A stretch of DNA of 64,000 nt from Lojkania enalia. Its lineage: Eukaryota > Ascomycota > Dothideomycetes > Pleosporales. Of this stretch, positions 22,202 through 34,260 are shown in pieces. The stretch covers positions 310,001 to 374,000 of the forward strand of contig ML986581.1 of assembly GCA_010094045.1 (NCBI GenBank). The letters run 5' to 3'. The stretch's first letter is position 1. The number at the start of each line of letters is the position of its first letter. The notes under the pieces were generated by a model that did not search any database, was not told the DNA's origin, and saw only the letters and a list, made by a program, of their open reading frames with translations. A program made the position numbers and the translations under genes.

Positions 22202-23954
22202 TCATGAGGTCTCAACCGGCCGTAACTTAATATGTAACCCACCTTTCGGCTTCGCCGTAATGCCGCCCTGAATCTCTAGCTTCATTCCCGGATCCTGAAA
22301 CTCCATCTCGAACTGTCCAACCAGTGCAGCCATTAAGCACGCAAACTCCGCCTTTGCAAAATCCTTCCCAATACAGCTCCTCGGGCCGTGAAGGAAAGTT
22401 GTCGTGGCGTAGTTGGACTCCGCGCCCCCAGTATTCGCCTTTCCGGTACCAAGCCAGCGTTCAGGGTTGAATTCCTTCGAGTCATCGCCCCAAAGATGCT
22501 TGGAGGTGTTGATGGCCCAGGGACAGATTACGATCGTTGTTCCTTTGGGAATGAAATGGCCTTGAATCGTGGTGTCGTGGGCTGCTTCTCTCAAAGTGAG
22601 CGGAACCGGTGGGAAGATGCGCATAGTTTCGTTTAAAACCGCATTTAGATAGGGCAAGCGGTCAATGTCCGTGGACGAAATTGCGGAATTGGGGTTGATT
22701 ATTGCGGGAAGTGATGTGCGGATCTCTTCACGGAGTTTAGTTTGTACGCCAGGATATTTGCACAGGAGGTAGGTCGCCCACGTCATTGCCGAAGCAGTGG
22801 TTTCGTGACCAGCAGCTAGAAACGTCATAAGTTGGTTGACGAGTTCTTCGTCCGTGAAACCGCCGCTTTCAAGAGCAACAGAAATAATGTCTACATCCGT
22901 ACGAGCGTTTTTCTCCAGTTTCGCTCTCTTGTCACGGATCAGGTCTCTTGCTACCTTCTTAATGGTCATCACGGCGTTTCTCACCTCCTCATTTCGTTTG
23001 AAAGGAAGAGCGCGAGCAAGCCAAGCTGGAAGTAAATTGAAAAGGAGCTGCATAATCTGACGGGGTCCGTTTCCGAAAACGGAGCGGTAGGTCAGGAAGA
23101 GCTCGTTGTCTGGATTCATAAGAGAATTAAAGTCCTGGCCCATACCTGCCACGCCGATGATATCGAGAGTGGCGCGGGAAGCCCAATCGCGAATCTCTAC
23201 AACTGAAGATGCTTTTTCGTCTACCTTTAGAGCTTGGGAAATAGCTACCGTCATTTCACGAGACTTCTCCCAGAAAATAGGATATAAATCCTTGACATGA
23301 CGGAAGGCAAAGGCAGGCATCAAAGCTCGCCTTTGGCGCTAGAAGAAATTAGTTTTCTACCCAAAAAGGAACCTAGATAGTACTTACCTTGTGTTCGTCG
23401 CCCTCAGCGAGCAAGATTCCAACACCAAGTAGGCGGCCAAGACCATCTCGGAGACGCTGTGGCTTGATAAATTCATAGTTCCGCTGGACAAGTACTTCGG
23501 CTAGGGCTTTGGGGTGGGTAACGAGAATGCGTGGCTCATTAAATATCCAGCGATAATATATGACGCCATCATTCTCGATGTTGTCAATCCAGTCTCTCTG
23601 TGGCTCTCCGTTAGGATTCTTGAAAATCCTCTTGAAATTGCCTAGTATAATGTCTGCCTCCTAATATAGAATTAGCACAATAATTGAGGGAAGATGGCGC
23701 TCAAGAAGGCTGGAATCTGACGCGAAGATCTAGAGCGCACTGACCGGCGATGGACCTGGCAAATGACGTAACGGGCTCAAGCAAAGAGGATACACAAGAA
23801 CCGTCCAACCAAATTTCACAACTAATTGTAACAAGAGCAGTGCCACCGCATTCCATGCCACCGACGAAAAGAGGGCAAATCGGGGGGCATATCGAACTAG
23901 GACAAAGGATATGACCACTGATATCAGGAGAAGGTTCTTCTTGAATACAGCCAT
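22202..23954 (-). CDS. Cytochrome P450 monooxygenase
   Basis: Three exons, 23954-23745, 23660-23388 and 23338-22202, give 539 aa. The N-terminal ~70 residues carry two hydrophobic segments (ER anchor) followed by the proline-rich hinge HLPGPSP. Oxygen-binding I-helix AGHETT is at ~337-342, ExxR (ETMR) at ~398-401, a PERW-type segment (FNPERW) at ~451-456, and the heme loop FLHGPRSCIG has its cysteine ligand at ~483. All landmarks of a complete class II fungal P450 are present. The substrate is unknown. The P450 reductase partner is not in the window. It lies ~1.1 kb downstream (on the minus strand) of an ABC transporter gene in the same orientation, which could fit xenobiotic handling, but no linkage is shown. 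The ATG at 23954 is preferred because it yields the membrane anchor. Confidence 0.9.
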
Positions 23955-25034
23955 TTTCGCAGAGGAACTGGTATGATAAGGAAAAGAAGGATGGAACAAG
24001 ATATATAAAATGGAGGGTAGGCTACAAATAAACAAAGACACAGGTGGATTGTAGGCAGTCGTATTAATGCCACACGCGCGTCGTTTCAATCCAGATACGA
24101 TGTCGAGACCCTTTATGGCTTAGTCTACGCCAAGGCCAGTCGGGGTAATCGGCGTACGGAGGAATTCTAAGCGCCGAGATCATATGCCCAACCTTTACGA
24201 CATTGTATTCCGGACGAATGCCACGCACAACATCAGTTTTTTGATTGAAGACTCTTTATAGGATTCTCTAGAGCCAGCGTATACTGTATTACTAGAACCG
24301 ATACATCATCTTACCGTTCTTATTAGTATAGTACGAATCGCAGCGAAACAAAGATCTTTGGTATGCACATATCCACCATGGAACGTCCCTTGCAAAATCA
24401 TGGCCGTATGCTCAGGCCTATTTGAACTACCTAATATTTTTAGCCGGTACTGAAAGTATCCCAGTCTGACCATACTTATAGATACTAATATTTTGGCATG
24501 TTCTAAAGGAAAGTCAAGCAGTCACCTTTAGCACTCATACCGCAGATCATGAGAGCTGCAGACATTCCCACAGTGCATGGTAGACCTCAATTTAAACATC
24601 AAATCAGATCTCAGAACAGCATCATCACCGAATCTCGCAAAGCTATTCTCAGGCCTTCACTCGCACGAGGTGCACGGCAAAGCGGCAGATTTAGCGACCG
24701 CCCCTCGGATTTTTGTAGGGATGCGGCTAGATAACAAAAGCAAGAAAACGCTCCGAACCCGGTCTCGATCAGTTGGATTTGACCCCATTTTAGAAAAAGG
24801 TTGAGAATATGATGATATGTGGGCCTAGAACCTTCATCGCGTCGATATCTCCATTTAGCCTAGTGCCGCTGCGCAACTGCCGATATCAATGAATCTTAGC
24901 TACCACATGTATCCTTATATCAGATGAATCAGACGCCCTTCGGAACCCATGCGCCTGTACCTGTTTCCCCAGGCCGTTCTGTAGGCAGAGCTCCCGAGTC
25001 TAGTCTACCACAGCTCGCGCTATTTACAAATTCT
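23955..25034. other. Intergenic, no supported gene
   Basis: About 1.1 kb between P450 and ABC transporter genes. It holds the P450 promoter side and the ABC 3' region. Short frames only (up to ~75 codons). Confidence 0.5.
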
Positions 25035-27659
25035 TCATAGTTCGATCTTTCCAGCCAATAGACCATCACTTCCCGACGCCCTCGCATCTTCTTCCGGAGG
25101 CGTAACATCAATCAACACACCCGTCCTCTGCTCCTTTCCCTTATCACCATACATAGAACTCTCTTTACTCTCCGCTTTCGAATTACTTGTCGAGATATTC
25201 CCTACAGTCTGTTTGACCCAGAGCTCTGCATACTTTCCTCCAATCTCGATTAGCTCAGCATGCGTCCCTCTTTCAATGATCTCGCCTTTATCAACGACAA
25301 GAATCTGATCAGCCTCTACGATAGTGCTGAGGCGATGCGCAATGGCAAATGTTGTGCGGCCCTTACTTAGGGTCTTGAAAGCTTCTTGGATCTGCGCTTC
25401 GATGGCTGAGTCCACAGCTGAAGTTGCTTCGTCGAGGAGTACGATCTTCGGGTTCTTAAGAAATACCCTCGCGATTGCAATGCGTTGTAACTGGCCGCCC
25501 GAAAGCCTGACACCACGCTCGCCGACCTTCGATTTATATCCATCTGGGAACGATATGATGGTATCGTGGATAGCAGCTGCCTTGCAGGCCTCTATGACTT
25601 CCTCATTCGTGGCTTCGAGGCGAGCGTAGCGCACATTGTCCATGATGGTTTGATTAAAAAGTGTTGGATCTTGGGGGACGACACCGAGTGCGTCGTGCAG
25701 GTCGGATTGAGTAACGGATCGAAGGTCCTGGCCACCGATCTGGATAGAGCCGCCAGTTACATCCCAGGCGCGCAAAAGGAGTTTCAGCATGGTCGATTTT
25801 CCACCACCCGTCTCGCCGACAAAGGCAACAGTCTGCCCGGACTCGGCTGTGAAATTTATATTCTTGAGCACAGGCTTCCGCTCGTCATATGCGAAGTCGA
25901 CATCTTTGAACTCTACCTTAGTGTCTTTGCAGTCCAGGGGTTCGGGATTGTCAGGGTCCGTTACAGTAGGCTTTGTATTGAGAAGTTGGAGGGCGCGTTC
26001 GGCGTCAATGAGAGAGCTGGAGATTTGCTTGTAGCTGTACGACATCATCCAGAGAGGGCTCATCATAGTCTCCCAATACATGATGAATGTAATGAGGCTA
26101 CCGACAGATTTTCCATGGTACACGATTTGAGACATGGCAAAGATGCAGCATCCTGCAAATCCGAAGTTCATAACCATTGACTGGATGGCATGCCCACCAA
26201 GCGAGCGGAATAGATAGGCGTATTGTGCACTAATGGTACCGCGTACAGCGCTTCCGTATCTTTGTTGCTCGTGAGGATGACGATTGAAATAAGAGACTGT
26301 GAGCCAGTTCGGGATTGCTTCATAGATCGTCTTGCTTTCGAATCTGGATTTCTCCATGTACGTCCGCCGCTTGACTTGTGCCCAACTAGTGAAGTAAATT
26401 CCCAGCCAAACATATGTGGCTCCCATGAAGAGGATAATGAAGGCCATATAGGCGTTGAATAGATGCGACACGTACCACATAGCAACCACAAGGTCGATAA
26501 GAATGGGGCAAATTTCAAAAAATACGAGTTCGATAAGGTTGTTGAGAGATGATGCTTGCTCGACGGCTTTGATGACTTCTCCGGAGGATTTATTAGTATG
26601 AAATTCCATGGAAAGAGACATGACATGTTTGAAGGTTAGCGCGCTGATCCTTTCACGGGCAGTATTTTCAATGTAATAGCTGGCTATATTGTCGACAATT
26701 CCGAAACCGGAATCACTATTAAGCCAGTTGTAGAGTATCCAGAGGCTTATATCCGCCCATGGCATGACCGGATTGCGTGCTGATAGCTTGTTGGTGATGA
26801 TACCTATTTGGCGTGGAGTCAAAAGATTCAGAACTCTTCCTTGGATGAGATACAAGCCACGCCCGATGAGACAGAAGACCATTTTCCAATCATTCTTTGG
26901 CCAGAGATAGGGCATGAAGATTGTAAAGCCCTTCAGGTAGCCAACCCATCCGCCCTCTTCTTCAAGTCGCTTGGCTTGTTGCGCTTTTATATCCTTGTCG
27001 CCATCACCGAGCTGCTCATCGCCCTCATCATCTGAAGCGTCTTGATTGATCGACCCATAACCAGGGTCCGGTTGCTTCGGGGCACCGTTGGGCTGGCCTC
27101 CTAGCAAAAATTGCTCCTCATCTTGTCCCTTCTCCTGCTTCTTGAGTAAAACAAGCAATCCATCAATGACCAATATGACAGATAAAATCGCCCGGAAGGA
27201 TCCGAATCCTAGAGGGACGTTGCTGTAACGATCATGCGGGAATAAAGCAATTCCGCGAAGAAAGCAAACCGTTGTCTCGAAGAAAAATTCAAGAACAAAT
27301 GCCCCGAAATATGGATGCCATAATAATCTATCGCTCTTGTGAATGGAGGATGCAATGGGAGACCACAGGAAAATTGCGCCGAGGCAATGGATAACAGAAT
27401 GCTGAGGTGCCGAGTAGTTGTTATCTGCAATTGAATAGAAAAGATAGTAGAAGACCTCAGCGACGTAGCTTAAGAAGATGGACAATACGAGCGCTAATGA
27501 TGTTCTCCGCGTATTCCATGATACGAATTTTGCTTTCTGTAGAACGCACGAAGCGAAGAGTAGGGCGCCGAGGAAGTAAAAGCCCACGGCAGGAGCGTGT
27601 AAATAGTCGATTATCGTCAATGCTGTGCCTTCAGCGTATACCCCGTGAGGGTAGTTCAT
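25035..27659 (-). CDS. ABC half-transporter, vacuolar HMT1/ABCB6-type
   Basis: A single exon of 874 aa from ATG 27659. The order is an N-terminal membrane extension of about five hydrophobic segments (residues 1-175), an acidic cytoplasmic linker (~175-235), a six-helix ABC transmembrane domain (~255-550), then one nucleotide-binding domain. The NBD shows Walker A GETGGGKST (615-623), Q-loop VVPQDPT (~660-666), signature LSGGQ (719-723), Walker B IVLLDEATS (739-747) and H-loop AHRLST. The architecture (extra membrane domain plus one TMD-NBD) is that of fission yeast Hmt1 and mammalian ABCB6, which export heavy-metal-thiol conjugates or porphyrins at vacuolar or organelle membranes. Location and cargo are inferred from the family. 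The C-terminal tail (~820-874) is charged and Ser-rich. Confidence 0.9.
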   Translation of the reverse strand: MNYPHGVYAEGTALTIIDYLHAPAVGFYFLGALLFASCVLQKAKFVSWNTRRTSLALVLSIFLSYVAEVFYYLFYSIADNNYSAPQHSVIHCLGAIFLWSPIASSIHKSDRLLWHPYFGAFVLEFFFETTVCFLRGIALFPHDRYSNVPLGFGSFRAILSVILVIDGLLVLLKKQEKGQDEEQFLLGGQPNGAPKQPDPGYGSINQDASDDEGDEQLGDGDKDIKAQQAKRLEEEGGWVGYLKGFTIFMPYLWPKNDWKMVFCLIGRGLYLIQGRVLNLLTPRQIGIITNKLSARNPVMPWADISLWILYNWLNSDSGFGIVDNIASYYIENTARERISALTFKHVMSLSMEFHTNKSSGEVIKAVEQASSLNNLIELVFFEICPILIDLVVAMWYVSHLFNAYMAFIILFMGATYVWLGIYFTSWAQVKRRTYMEKSRFESKTIYEAIPNWLTVSYFNRHPHEQQRYGSAVRGTISAQYAYLFRSLGGHAIQSMVMNFGFAGCCIFAMSQIVYHGKSVGSLITFIMYWETMMSPLWMMSYSYKQISSSLIDAERALQLLNTKPTVTDPDNPEPLDCKDTKVEFKDVDFAYDERKPVLKNINFTAESGQTVAFVGETGGGKSTMLKLLLRAWDVTGGSIQIGGQDLRSVTQSDLHDALGVVPQDPTLFNQTIMDNVRYARLEATNEEVIEACKAAAIHDTIISFPDGYKSKVGERGVRLSGGQLQRIAIARVFLKNPKIVLLDEATSAVDSAIEAQIQEAFKTLSKGRTTFAIAHRLSTIVEADQILVVDKGEIIERGTHAELIEIGGKYAELWVKQTVGNISTSNSKAESKESSMYGDKGKEQRTGVLIDVTPPEEDARASGSDGLLAGKIEL

Positions 27660-30125
27660 GATGGCAGTAGTCGTCGCTAGAGAACTTCTGGCGAATGCCG
27701 TTACAATGTGTTCGGTGTAGAGAATTGATTACCAGCAAGATTTTTCGCCGGGTAAGAAGGCGAGGTAAACTCGAAGCGCAGCCTAGCGTAGGAGTATTTG
27801 AACTGGGAAAGCCTGCGAGTTGCCGGCTACCACCTAAAAGCCCACTTACTCTATTCTCAACTCGATCCCGCGGTATTGTTGCCTGGTAGTGGCGAAGAAT
27901 AAGCGGTGGGGTGGATATGGATGTATGTGGCTGTGCAACTGCGGCGTAGGCTCGTCCTAGTTGTCGCTAAATGAAAATTGAGAATATGCTCCGGAGCGAT
28001 TGCGAAGGATGAGTATTATAGAAATCTTGATGAAAATATATGCGAAGAATTGAGGCGCCCTTCGGATGATATCAAAAACAACTAGAAAGTCTCCATCAAA
28101 AAGGCGTCAATAACGCTAGTACTGGTCTGGCCATAAGAACATATTTTGATTGTTCCCGCAATGCGACTCACAACTTCTATCGTCATTCTACATAGACTCC
28201 TCCATATGGTAAGATGACTCAGGCTCGCAGTTCAAGTGCCAGACTGAATGAGTGATGCATTATGATGGTGGCTAGGGAGGGCTGAGTCACCACATAATTC
28301 TGCACACCGCTGGACCCTTGGTGTCAGCCCTAATTACCACGTACCGTTTGCTGGCGCTCGAAAAGCCCCGCGAGCACACACCCGGACATTTAGGGTTTGC
28401 TGAGCAGCCAGTCGAGCATGGCTTCTAGAGAGTACATGAGCACATTTGCTGTTTCGGGAGTGTTTTCGCCCCACGCATAGCAGCGCTGTTCTTGATGACC
28501 GGGTGACGTGACATATCTATGACTCAAAGCCTGGCCTAGAAGCAAAAGATTGACCGGTAAATGCTCCTGGCTGAAGAAGAGATTGGTGGCTCATTATAAT
28601 ACAGCGACTAGCACCTGAATAAGAGCCGCCGTCTGAAAGACGTTAGCGTGTTATCACGTGATTTTTCACTTCACGTTCGATCAAGGGCACATAAAAGCTT
28701 ATCGGTTAGATTATTCTTACGCTGGATGACACTAGGATATAATACTTGCAGAATATTCAATGTCAGTTTGCAAACTCACCCCATCTCTTCTCCCTAATGT
28801 ATGTGCTCATGAAAAGTCGTATCATGAATAGTTCTATGAGTATTAAATGGAAGACCGCAATTATGATCTTACCTGCCGATTTTTTGCTATTGTTCAGAAT
28901 CTGAGTGATTCTAAGGGCAAGATACTTTGGGCTGTGTTCCCCTCAATGGCGCACACCCCATCTTCCACTCGTCCTCTCGCACAGCTCTCAAAAGGTGATA
29001 TTCAGCAAACGGTCATTAACCCTGCTTAATGCTCAATTTGATTACCATTGACCCACCCCGCGCTAATGATGGCCCTCTCCTCAATAAACCATGTCAATTT
29101 CTCGGCACTCATTCATGATGCTACTGTTAAAATATCCATTATTCGTTCTACCTCTTACATACTAAAACCGACCATGAGCCATTGCTATCGCTTTCTGTTG
29201 TCCCAGCATTCCACGTGGCTACAATCATTCCCTACACAAAATTCACTGCCTTATCGTTCATTCAATACCAGGCCCAGATTTCACGGCAGCACGGCTCCGC
29301 GATGCAATGGTCACCCAATTCGGTGTCCCGCAATCGATCACAATGCCGTTGCAATCGCTCCGTCCGCTGCGGTCCGAGCCCCCACTCTCATATATTTCTG
29401 TCTAGTAGTGCTACATTTCGTTCGCGGAGCTTCTAACGTAATTTGCGCTTCACTCACTTCTCATCTTCCATTCTCGTCACAGTCCCTTTTATTCCTCTTG
29501 TCTTCTTCATAGGCGTCTGGTCTATTCCTGTGCACGGATCTTGAACTCAGTACATTTATTCTTAGCTCTCTCTTTTATTATTATTTCTTATTTTTATCCC
29601 CTGAAACAAAACATTATAATTATCTGGACCAACGTGAGGGTCTTTCGCCCGCGGCGATTTCCCCTTGATCTGTGCTCCCATTGCAAACTTAAAGACGTTC
29701 TGCCGCGCGCAACAACTCGAGCTTTTGCGCTCAACTATCCTCCACACTTCCAATCGATAAGGCTGTTGCCTAGGTAGCCACTACCGCCGTATATATTATC
29801 GGATTGTTGTCACTAGCCACGGCGTGGCTCTGCGCCAGACCAGCCTTCGGCCCGGCGCACATTAACGAGTGGTTTCGCAAGGGCGTAACCCACTACTCTT
29901 ATTTCAATAACTGCGAACAGTCAGCCGTCTTCGACTATAGCGGTTGGTACGTCACATCGGACCTACCAACTATTTATGTCTATTGCTCGATTTTCCGTCG
30001 TTACCAGCCTTCTCTACTTTTGGCCTCACTAGGAAAAATCTACTACTTACAACCGCTCGGCTCGGTTCTTAAATATATCATCTAGAACGGATTCTGCCAG
30101 CGTAGACTGCAGGTCGAGCGATAGG
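27660..30125. other. Intergenic, no supported gene
   Basis: About 2.5 kb. Short frames at 28847-29029, 29048-29512 and 29541-29777 (+) show no domain and no codon pattern I trust. CT-rich sequence from ~29450 to 29620 resembles a fungal 5' leader or promoter. Presumably divergent promoters for the ABC gene and the gene at 30126. Confidence 0.45.
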
Positions 30126-31904
30126 ATGTCAAGCGCAACTCTAAACATGCCTCCGGGCTCCGGTCCTACCACGCCCTCCCGCAATGCCACAGTCATGGAT
30201 TGCAGTTCTGATCCACGAACGTTTGTCATTGTTCAGATCCACACCGCCAAATGCGCCATTTGCGACGCGAGAAATATGGCTACTATGCGTCGGTGCACAG
30301 GCTGCACCTACCAGATCTGTCAACCATGTTTTGAGAATAGGAACGGAAAACCACTCATCCACGGAAACTTGATAGGTGGTCCTGTGAATCTGCCTAGTAC
30401 GCCTTCGAGAAAAAAGTTATATACACCAGGCTCGAATCTAGATGCTGTATCGGCAACTGCGGCGTCCGCATCAAGGACTGGAGTTACTATGGGTGCGGCA
30501 TCGACGCCAGTAGGGAGCTCGAGCAGCCAGCAGAATACACCGGTGTACAAGGCATCTCCAGCCGGAGCTGCAGAACCTCAGCAGCAGACGCCCGCAAAGA
30601 GCACCCCAGGATCTATCGAACGTGGCCGGGACAAGAAAGGCAAGGTCGTCATATCCTCGGATTCAGACGATGAGTTCGTGCCAGAAATGTGGAATCCGAC
30701 GTCCGCAACTGTAAAGCGGCGGAAGATGCTGGAACAGCCAAAGGGGATGGAGCACGCTGGCATTAGCGGTGAGCGTCCTCTGCTCGGAAAGCGTAGCTCT
30801 CGCAGTACCGCAGGCCAGCAAACGACTGTCCAATCCTTACCAAACATGTTACCCCATTGGAGAAGACCTAAAGCAAGCGACCGGAATCTTACTCCGATGC
30901 CGACTGGTGATAGTGAGAGCCATGCTGGTGCTTTGTTGCCCGATCACCCAGGTGTTTATAGCCACGACGTCAACGGCCCTAAAAACTGTTCAATGAGTGA
31001 TTGCACAGCCGCAGAGTTGATTGAGCGTCTTCGAGAACAGGTCGGTTTGCCGCCTTACCAAGAACATCTTCTTGGTAGGCGCGAGCCCGTTCTCACGAAC
31101 CCGGTTATCCATATTCCACCGAATGTAAAGCGCAACTTTAAGCCACTACCGAGGGCATCTGAGATTCAGCAAGATATTCAAGATGGAGCGAGAGAGAAAT
31201 TAGAGACAAGATGGGTCGCTAATGTAGGACTCGAATACGGAGTTGGACCTGGCACCGTGAGTATATTTGACCCAAGCAAGCAGGCGAGGCACTCACTCAT
31301 GATGTAGGCTGCTGCCAAAGGCCCAGAATTAGACATCGGCGTGACAAACTCGGATCCACAGACTTTGCGCCAATTCGTTGAAATCGAAGCTGGGAAACTG
31401 ATGCAAGGAATGGACATCGACAATGACCAGCAACAAATAGTCCGACTCACTTTGAACGAAACCGCGAGGGTATTGGCTAAGGAATTTCAAAAAGATGCGC
31501 CGGAAGTTGTTCGAAACGTCATCAAATTTGGCCTTACTATGCCTATGCGTGATCTAGGCGGAGCACAACAGGAGCAGATTGTGAATACAATTCACGATGT
31601 AGGTACTCGTCAGTTGGCCGCATTCAAGGATGATACAATCAATGACTCGAAGCGCAAGAGTAGTCCTAGTCTGCCCCAAGCTGCTATGTTTCAGGTATCT
31701 CCGGTAAGGCCCAGTTTCCACCTGGAGAATAGAAAGTTGCTTTCACCGCGACCCTCTGCGTTGAAGCTTTGTAGTCCCCTGACTATTTATACTGTCGATG
31801 GGAGCGATCGAGTCAAATTCAATCAAGGACAGGAGAAAGCGGACTCCATGGGTCCAAAGGTCGAAGATAAGGAAGGATCATTCTCGTCTATTGAGACTCC
31901 TTGA
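30126..31904 (+). CDS. Zinc-finger-like, low-complexity protein of unknown function
   Basis: Two exons, 30126-31256 and 31308-31904, joined at GTGAGT...TGTAG, give 575 aa. Residues ~40-70 hold a treble-clef-like cysteine cluster (CAIC, CTGC, CQPC) reminiscent of ZZ, RING or FYVE-like fingers. The next ~200 residues are Ser/Thr/Pro/Gln-rich with an acidic serine patch (ISSDSDDEFVPEMW) and basic KRRK. Towards the C-terminus (~390-490) there is a regular helical domain encoded mainly by exon 2. A further intron near 31690 is possible. I do not recognise the family. Nuclear localisation is plausible from the basic and acidic-serine tracts, but that is inference. Confidence 0.6.
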
Positions 31905-32710
31905 AAATTGTTTCACAATATCTCGCCTCTTGTATCAACACTCGTGCGACGGACTCTAACAATAGTCCAGTTTTGATTGTTTGTTAAAGAGCAAGATAAT
32001 GAACTTCATCCTTGGGTCAGGGGATGCTAGTAGTGTATAGTAGGAGACCGATATGCTCCGCGGTACGAGGAACGGTAGATCAGGTATCCATGCTTAATGT
32101 ATACATTCCATTTATTTAGGTACTTTCCCCGATAGTGGATTATGATGCCGGTACTTGAGGCCTGAGTCGGTGATGTTATATGCTGGGGCGGATAGTTGAA
32201 CGGGCTGTATCTAGTATCTAGTATTGTTACATATGGTCCTAGAAAAGACCATGAAAATCAACCCAGAAAATGCCGACGAGATGAGCAAGGTTATTGTTAA
32301 TACTTAAATTGAGAATTAGTTTACCCCGTGTTTGCCTACGTATGACTATCGGAAATAGTGAGATTGCAATAAGCCTGCCTCTGACTTTAAAGTAGTTCCG
32401 AATAGGCTAAGAGACGAGTAATTGTAACAATAGGTTCATCATATGTGACTGGATAGGCAATTGAGACATTCACAAATAAATATATTGTTTGGGATAATGG
32501 GTTTCATTAGATGAATGACTGAAAAGATAACGCCATAAGTAAAGATGGATTGACAAGGGGAAAGAGCCACTTGGGGTAAGACGAGTGAAGCAGGAAATAC
32601 GACTGTGGGTATCAGAATTAGCTCAGCACTAAGGCATAGTCAATCGGGTAAGGAAACAGGCGCAGCAGGCACTCGCCAGAACCCGTATCGCGCCAGTAGC
32701 AAAAAAATGC
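31905..32710. other. Intergenic (convergent 3' regions)
   Basis: About 0.8 kb between two convergent genes. AT-rich, with several AATAAA-like stretches (for example near 32475). No coding frame is supported. Confidence 0.5.
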
Positions 32711-33354
32711 TCATCGCCCCTGCCGTCTGTCTAGACCAAGTGGCTCGCCAAACTGAATAGTAAGCGAACCAGACTCAATAGGATTAACGTGAGCCCAGCC
32801 GCCTTCGGCGTCAGCAGTATTGCCGACTACGTTACCCAGCCACGTTCCTTCATCCTCATCAACACTTCCGGTGGTAGATGAGGGTCGGCTTGATTGAGGT
32901 TTCGTAGGAGGGAATCGTTCGCTGAACAGACGGGGAAATTCAGAGGCCATTTTGGACCCTTCGTTTGTGTACGTTGCTTGTGAGACATCGATCAATTTGC
33001 TGAACCAAGGGATGATCATGTTAGCGCGGCTTCGCTCAGAGGAAAGGGCAACGCACTCAGAGGCTTGCGCACAGATGCGCTCCAGAGCATCTCTCTGCCG
33101 TCTGATTTCCTCTGGATCTGGCTGGGGTCCGCCATGAGAGCCTTGAGCACCGACAGCGCCATAGTGCGGTTGGTACGGATCTCCAAGGAGATGCGAGCCG
33201 TCGGAATTCTGCGCAAGGGCGATGGTTAGCACGTTGAGTGAGGCAAGCGAGACACGTCGCATAGACGAGCATCACACAGGAGTACTATCCTAATGCATAC
33301 CTCAGAGTCAGAAGGGCGGCGGCCCAGTCCGAGGCAGGAAGAGCAGATGCCCAT
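32711..33354 (-). CDS. LAMTOR1 / Meh1-like Ragulator-EGO membrane anchor
   Basis: Two exons, 33354-33301 and 33208-32711, give 183 aa. Exon 1 encodes only 18 residues beginning MGICSSCLGLGRR: Gly2 for N-myristoylation and Cys4/Cys7 for palmitoylation. This is the lipid anchor expected of LAMTOR1 and yeast Meh1/Ego1, which tether Rag GTPases and TORC1 to the vacuole. Exon 2 starts NSDGSHLLGDPYQ and contains a helical stretch (EEIRRQRDALERI) followed by a helical/Ser-rich body and an acidic linker. Size matches the family. An exon 2-only reading, as raw ORFs suggest, would lose the lipid anchor. The call rests on the N-terminus and length; the body is weakly conserved. Confidence 0.65.
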
Positions 33355-34260
33355 GGAATGTAACGCAAGGTAGGCCGAGTAGGCGTCGCTCGGGAGGGCT
33401 CGGGGAAGATGATGGGGTGACTCGAACTGAGAGATATACTTCTCTATTCGAAGCTGGCAGGTACTGCGTCGACCCCCATGAACGCGGCCCGCTCCAGGAT
33501 GTTTGGATAGCGGATTGGAGAGGTTGGTGTGGTGATGACTCCTGCCGAAGTTTTCGCGGTTAGCAGTCCGGAAGTTCGGCGCCCGGCCCTCCCTCATTTG
33601 CTCTCTTTCCATCTAACCAAATACTCCGACCACTGCTCGACCGCCGTGACTTTTACCATTAGACACGTCTACAGCTTATGCCAGCGAAATAGAATCGCCC
33701 ATTTCTGATTGATTCAATGGTTCTGGATCATATTTTCTCGTCTCTCCTAGCCGTCCTGGACCCCTTAATTGCAACGGTCTATCCGCGTTTCGCGTTTGCT
33801 TCGACGCAACATCACCCTTCAATTGTATTCCAAATGGTCTCAATACATGCTCTTGCTCGGAGTCGGTGTCACCACGCGCTGCCTAGGGAGGGTTGGCAGT
33901 TTCATATAGCATTCCTAGGCACTAGGAAAGGGATGACTAGCGCCAAGTATCCTATCTATCTAGGCGTGCCTCTTCCTCACCACAATCATGCTTACCTACT
34001 AATTATGGCTGGTTCCACGCAAGGCCATTTCCCTCGGCTCTGCTTTGCGCGAAACCGCCTCAGAAGGTGGGTCGCTACCCAAATTCGTACCACAAATCCC
34101 GTCTGTAAGGAACATCCTCAAGGTGCCTCTCACGCCTTAATATTTCCTCCCTTATAAAGGTAGTATTCTAGTTTCTTAGCCTGTCATCACTTTCAGACCC
34201 TTTGTTGAGATCTCTTCTTTCTTTAGTCTAAGAAGCTGTCGCTCGCTTGGGTGCTCGATC
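33355..34260. other. Intergenic, divergent promoter region
   Basis: About 0.9 kb between the divergent LAMTOR1-like and giant secreted-protein genes. CT-rich tracts near 34180-34260 precede the latter's start. The open frame at 33717-34157 (+) has no recognisable product and is left uncalled. Confidence 0.5.

Noticed and set aside
33717..34157. 146-codon frame upstream of the giant gene
   Set aside because: No recognisable domain. It lies in the likely promoter and leader of the next gene.
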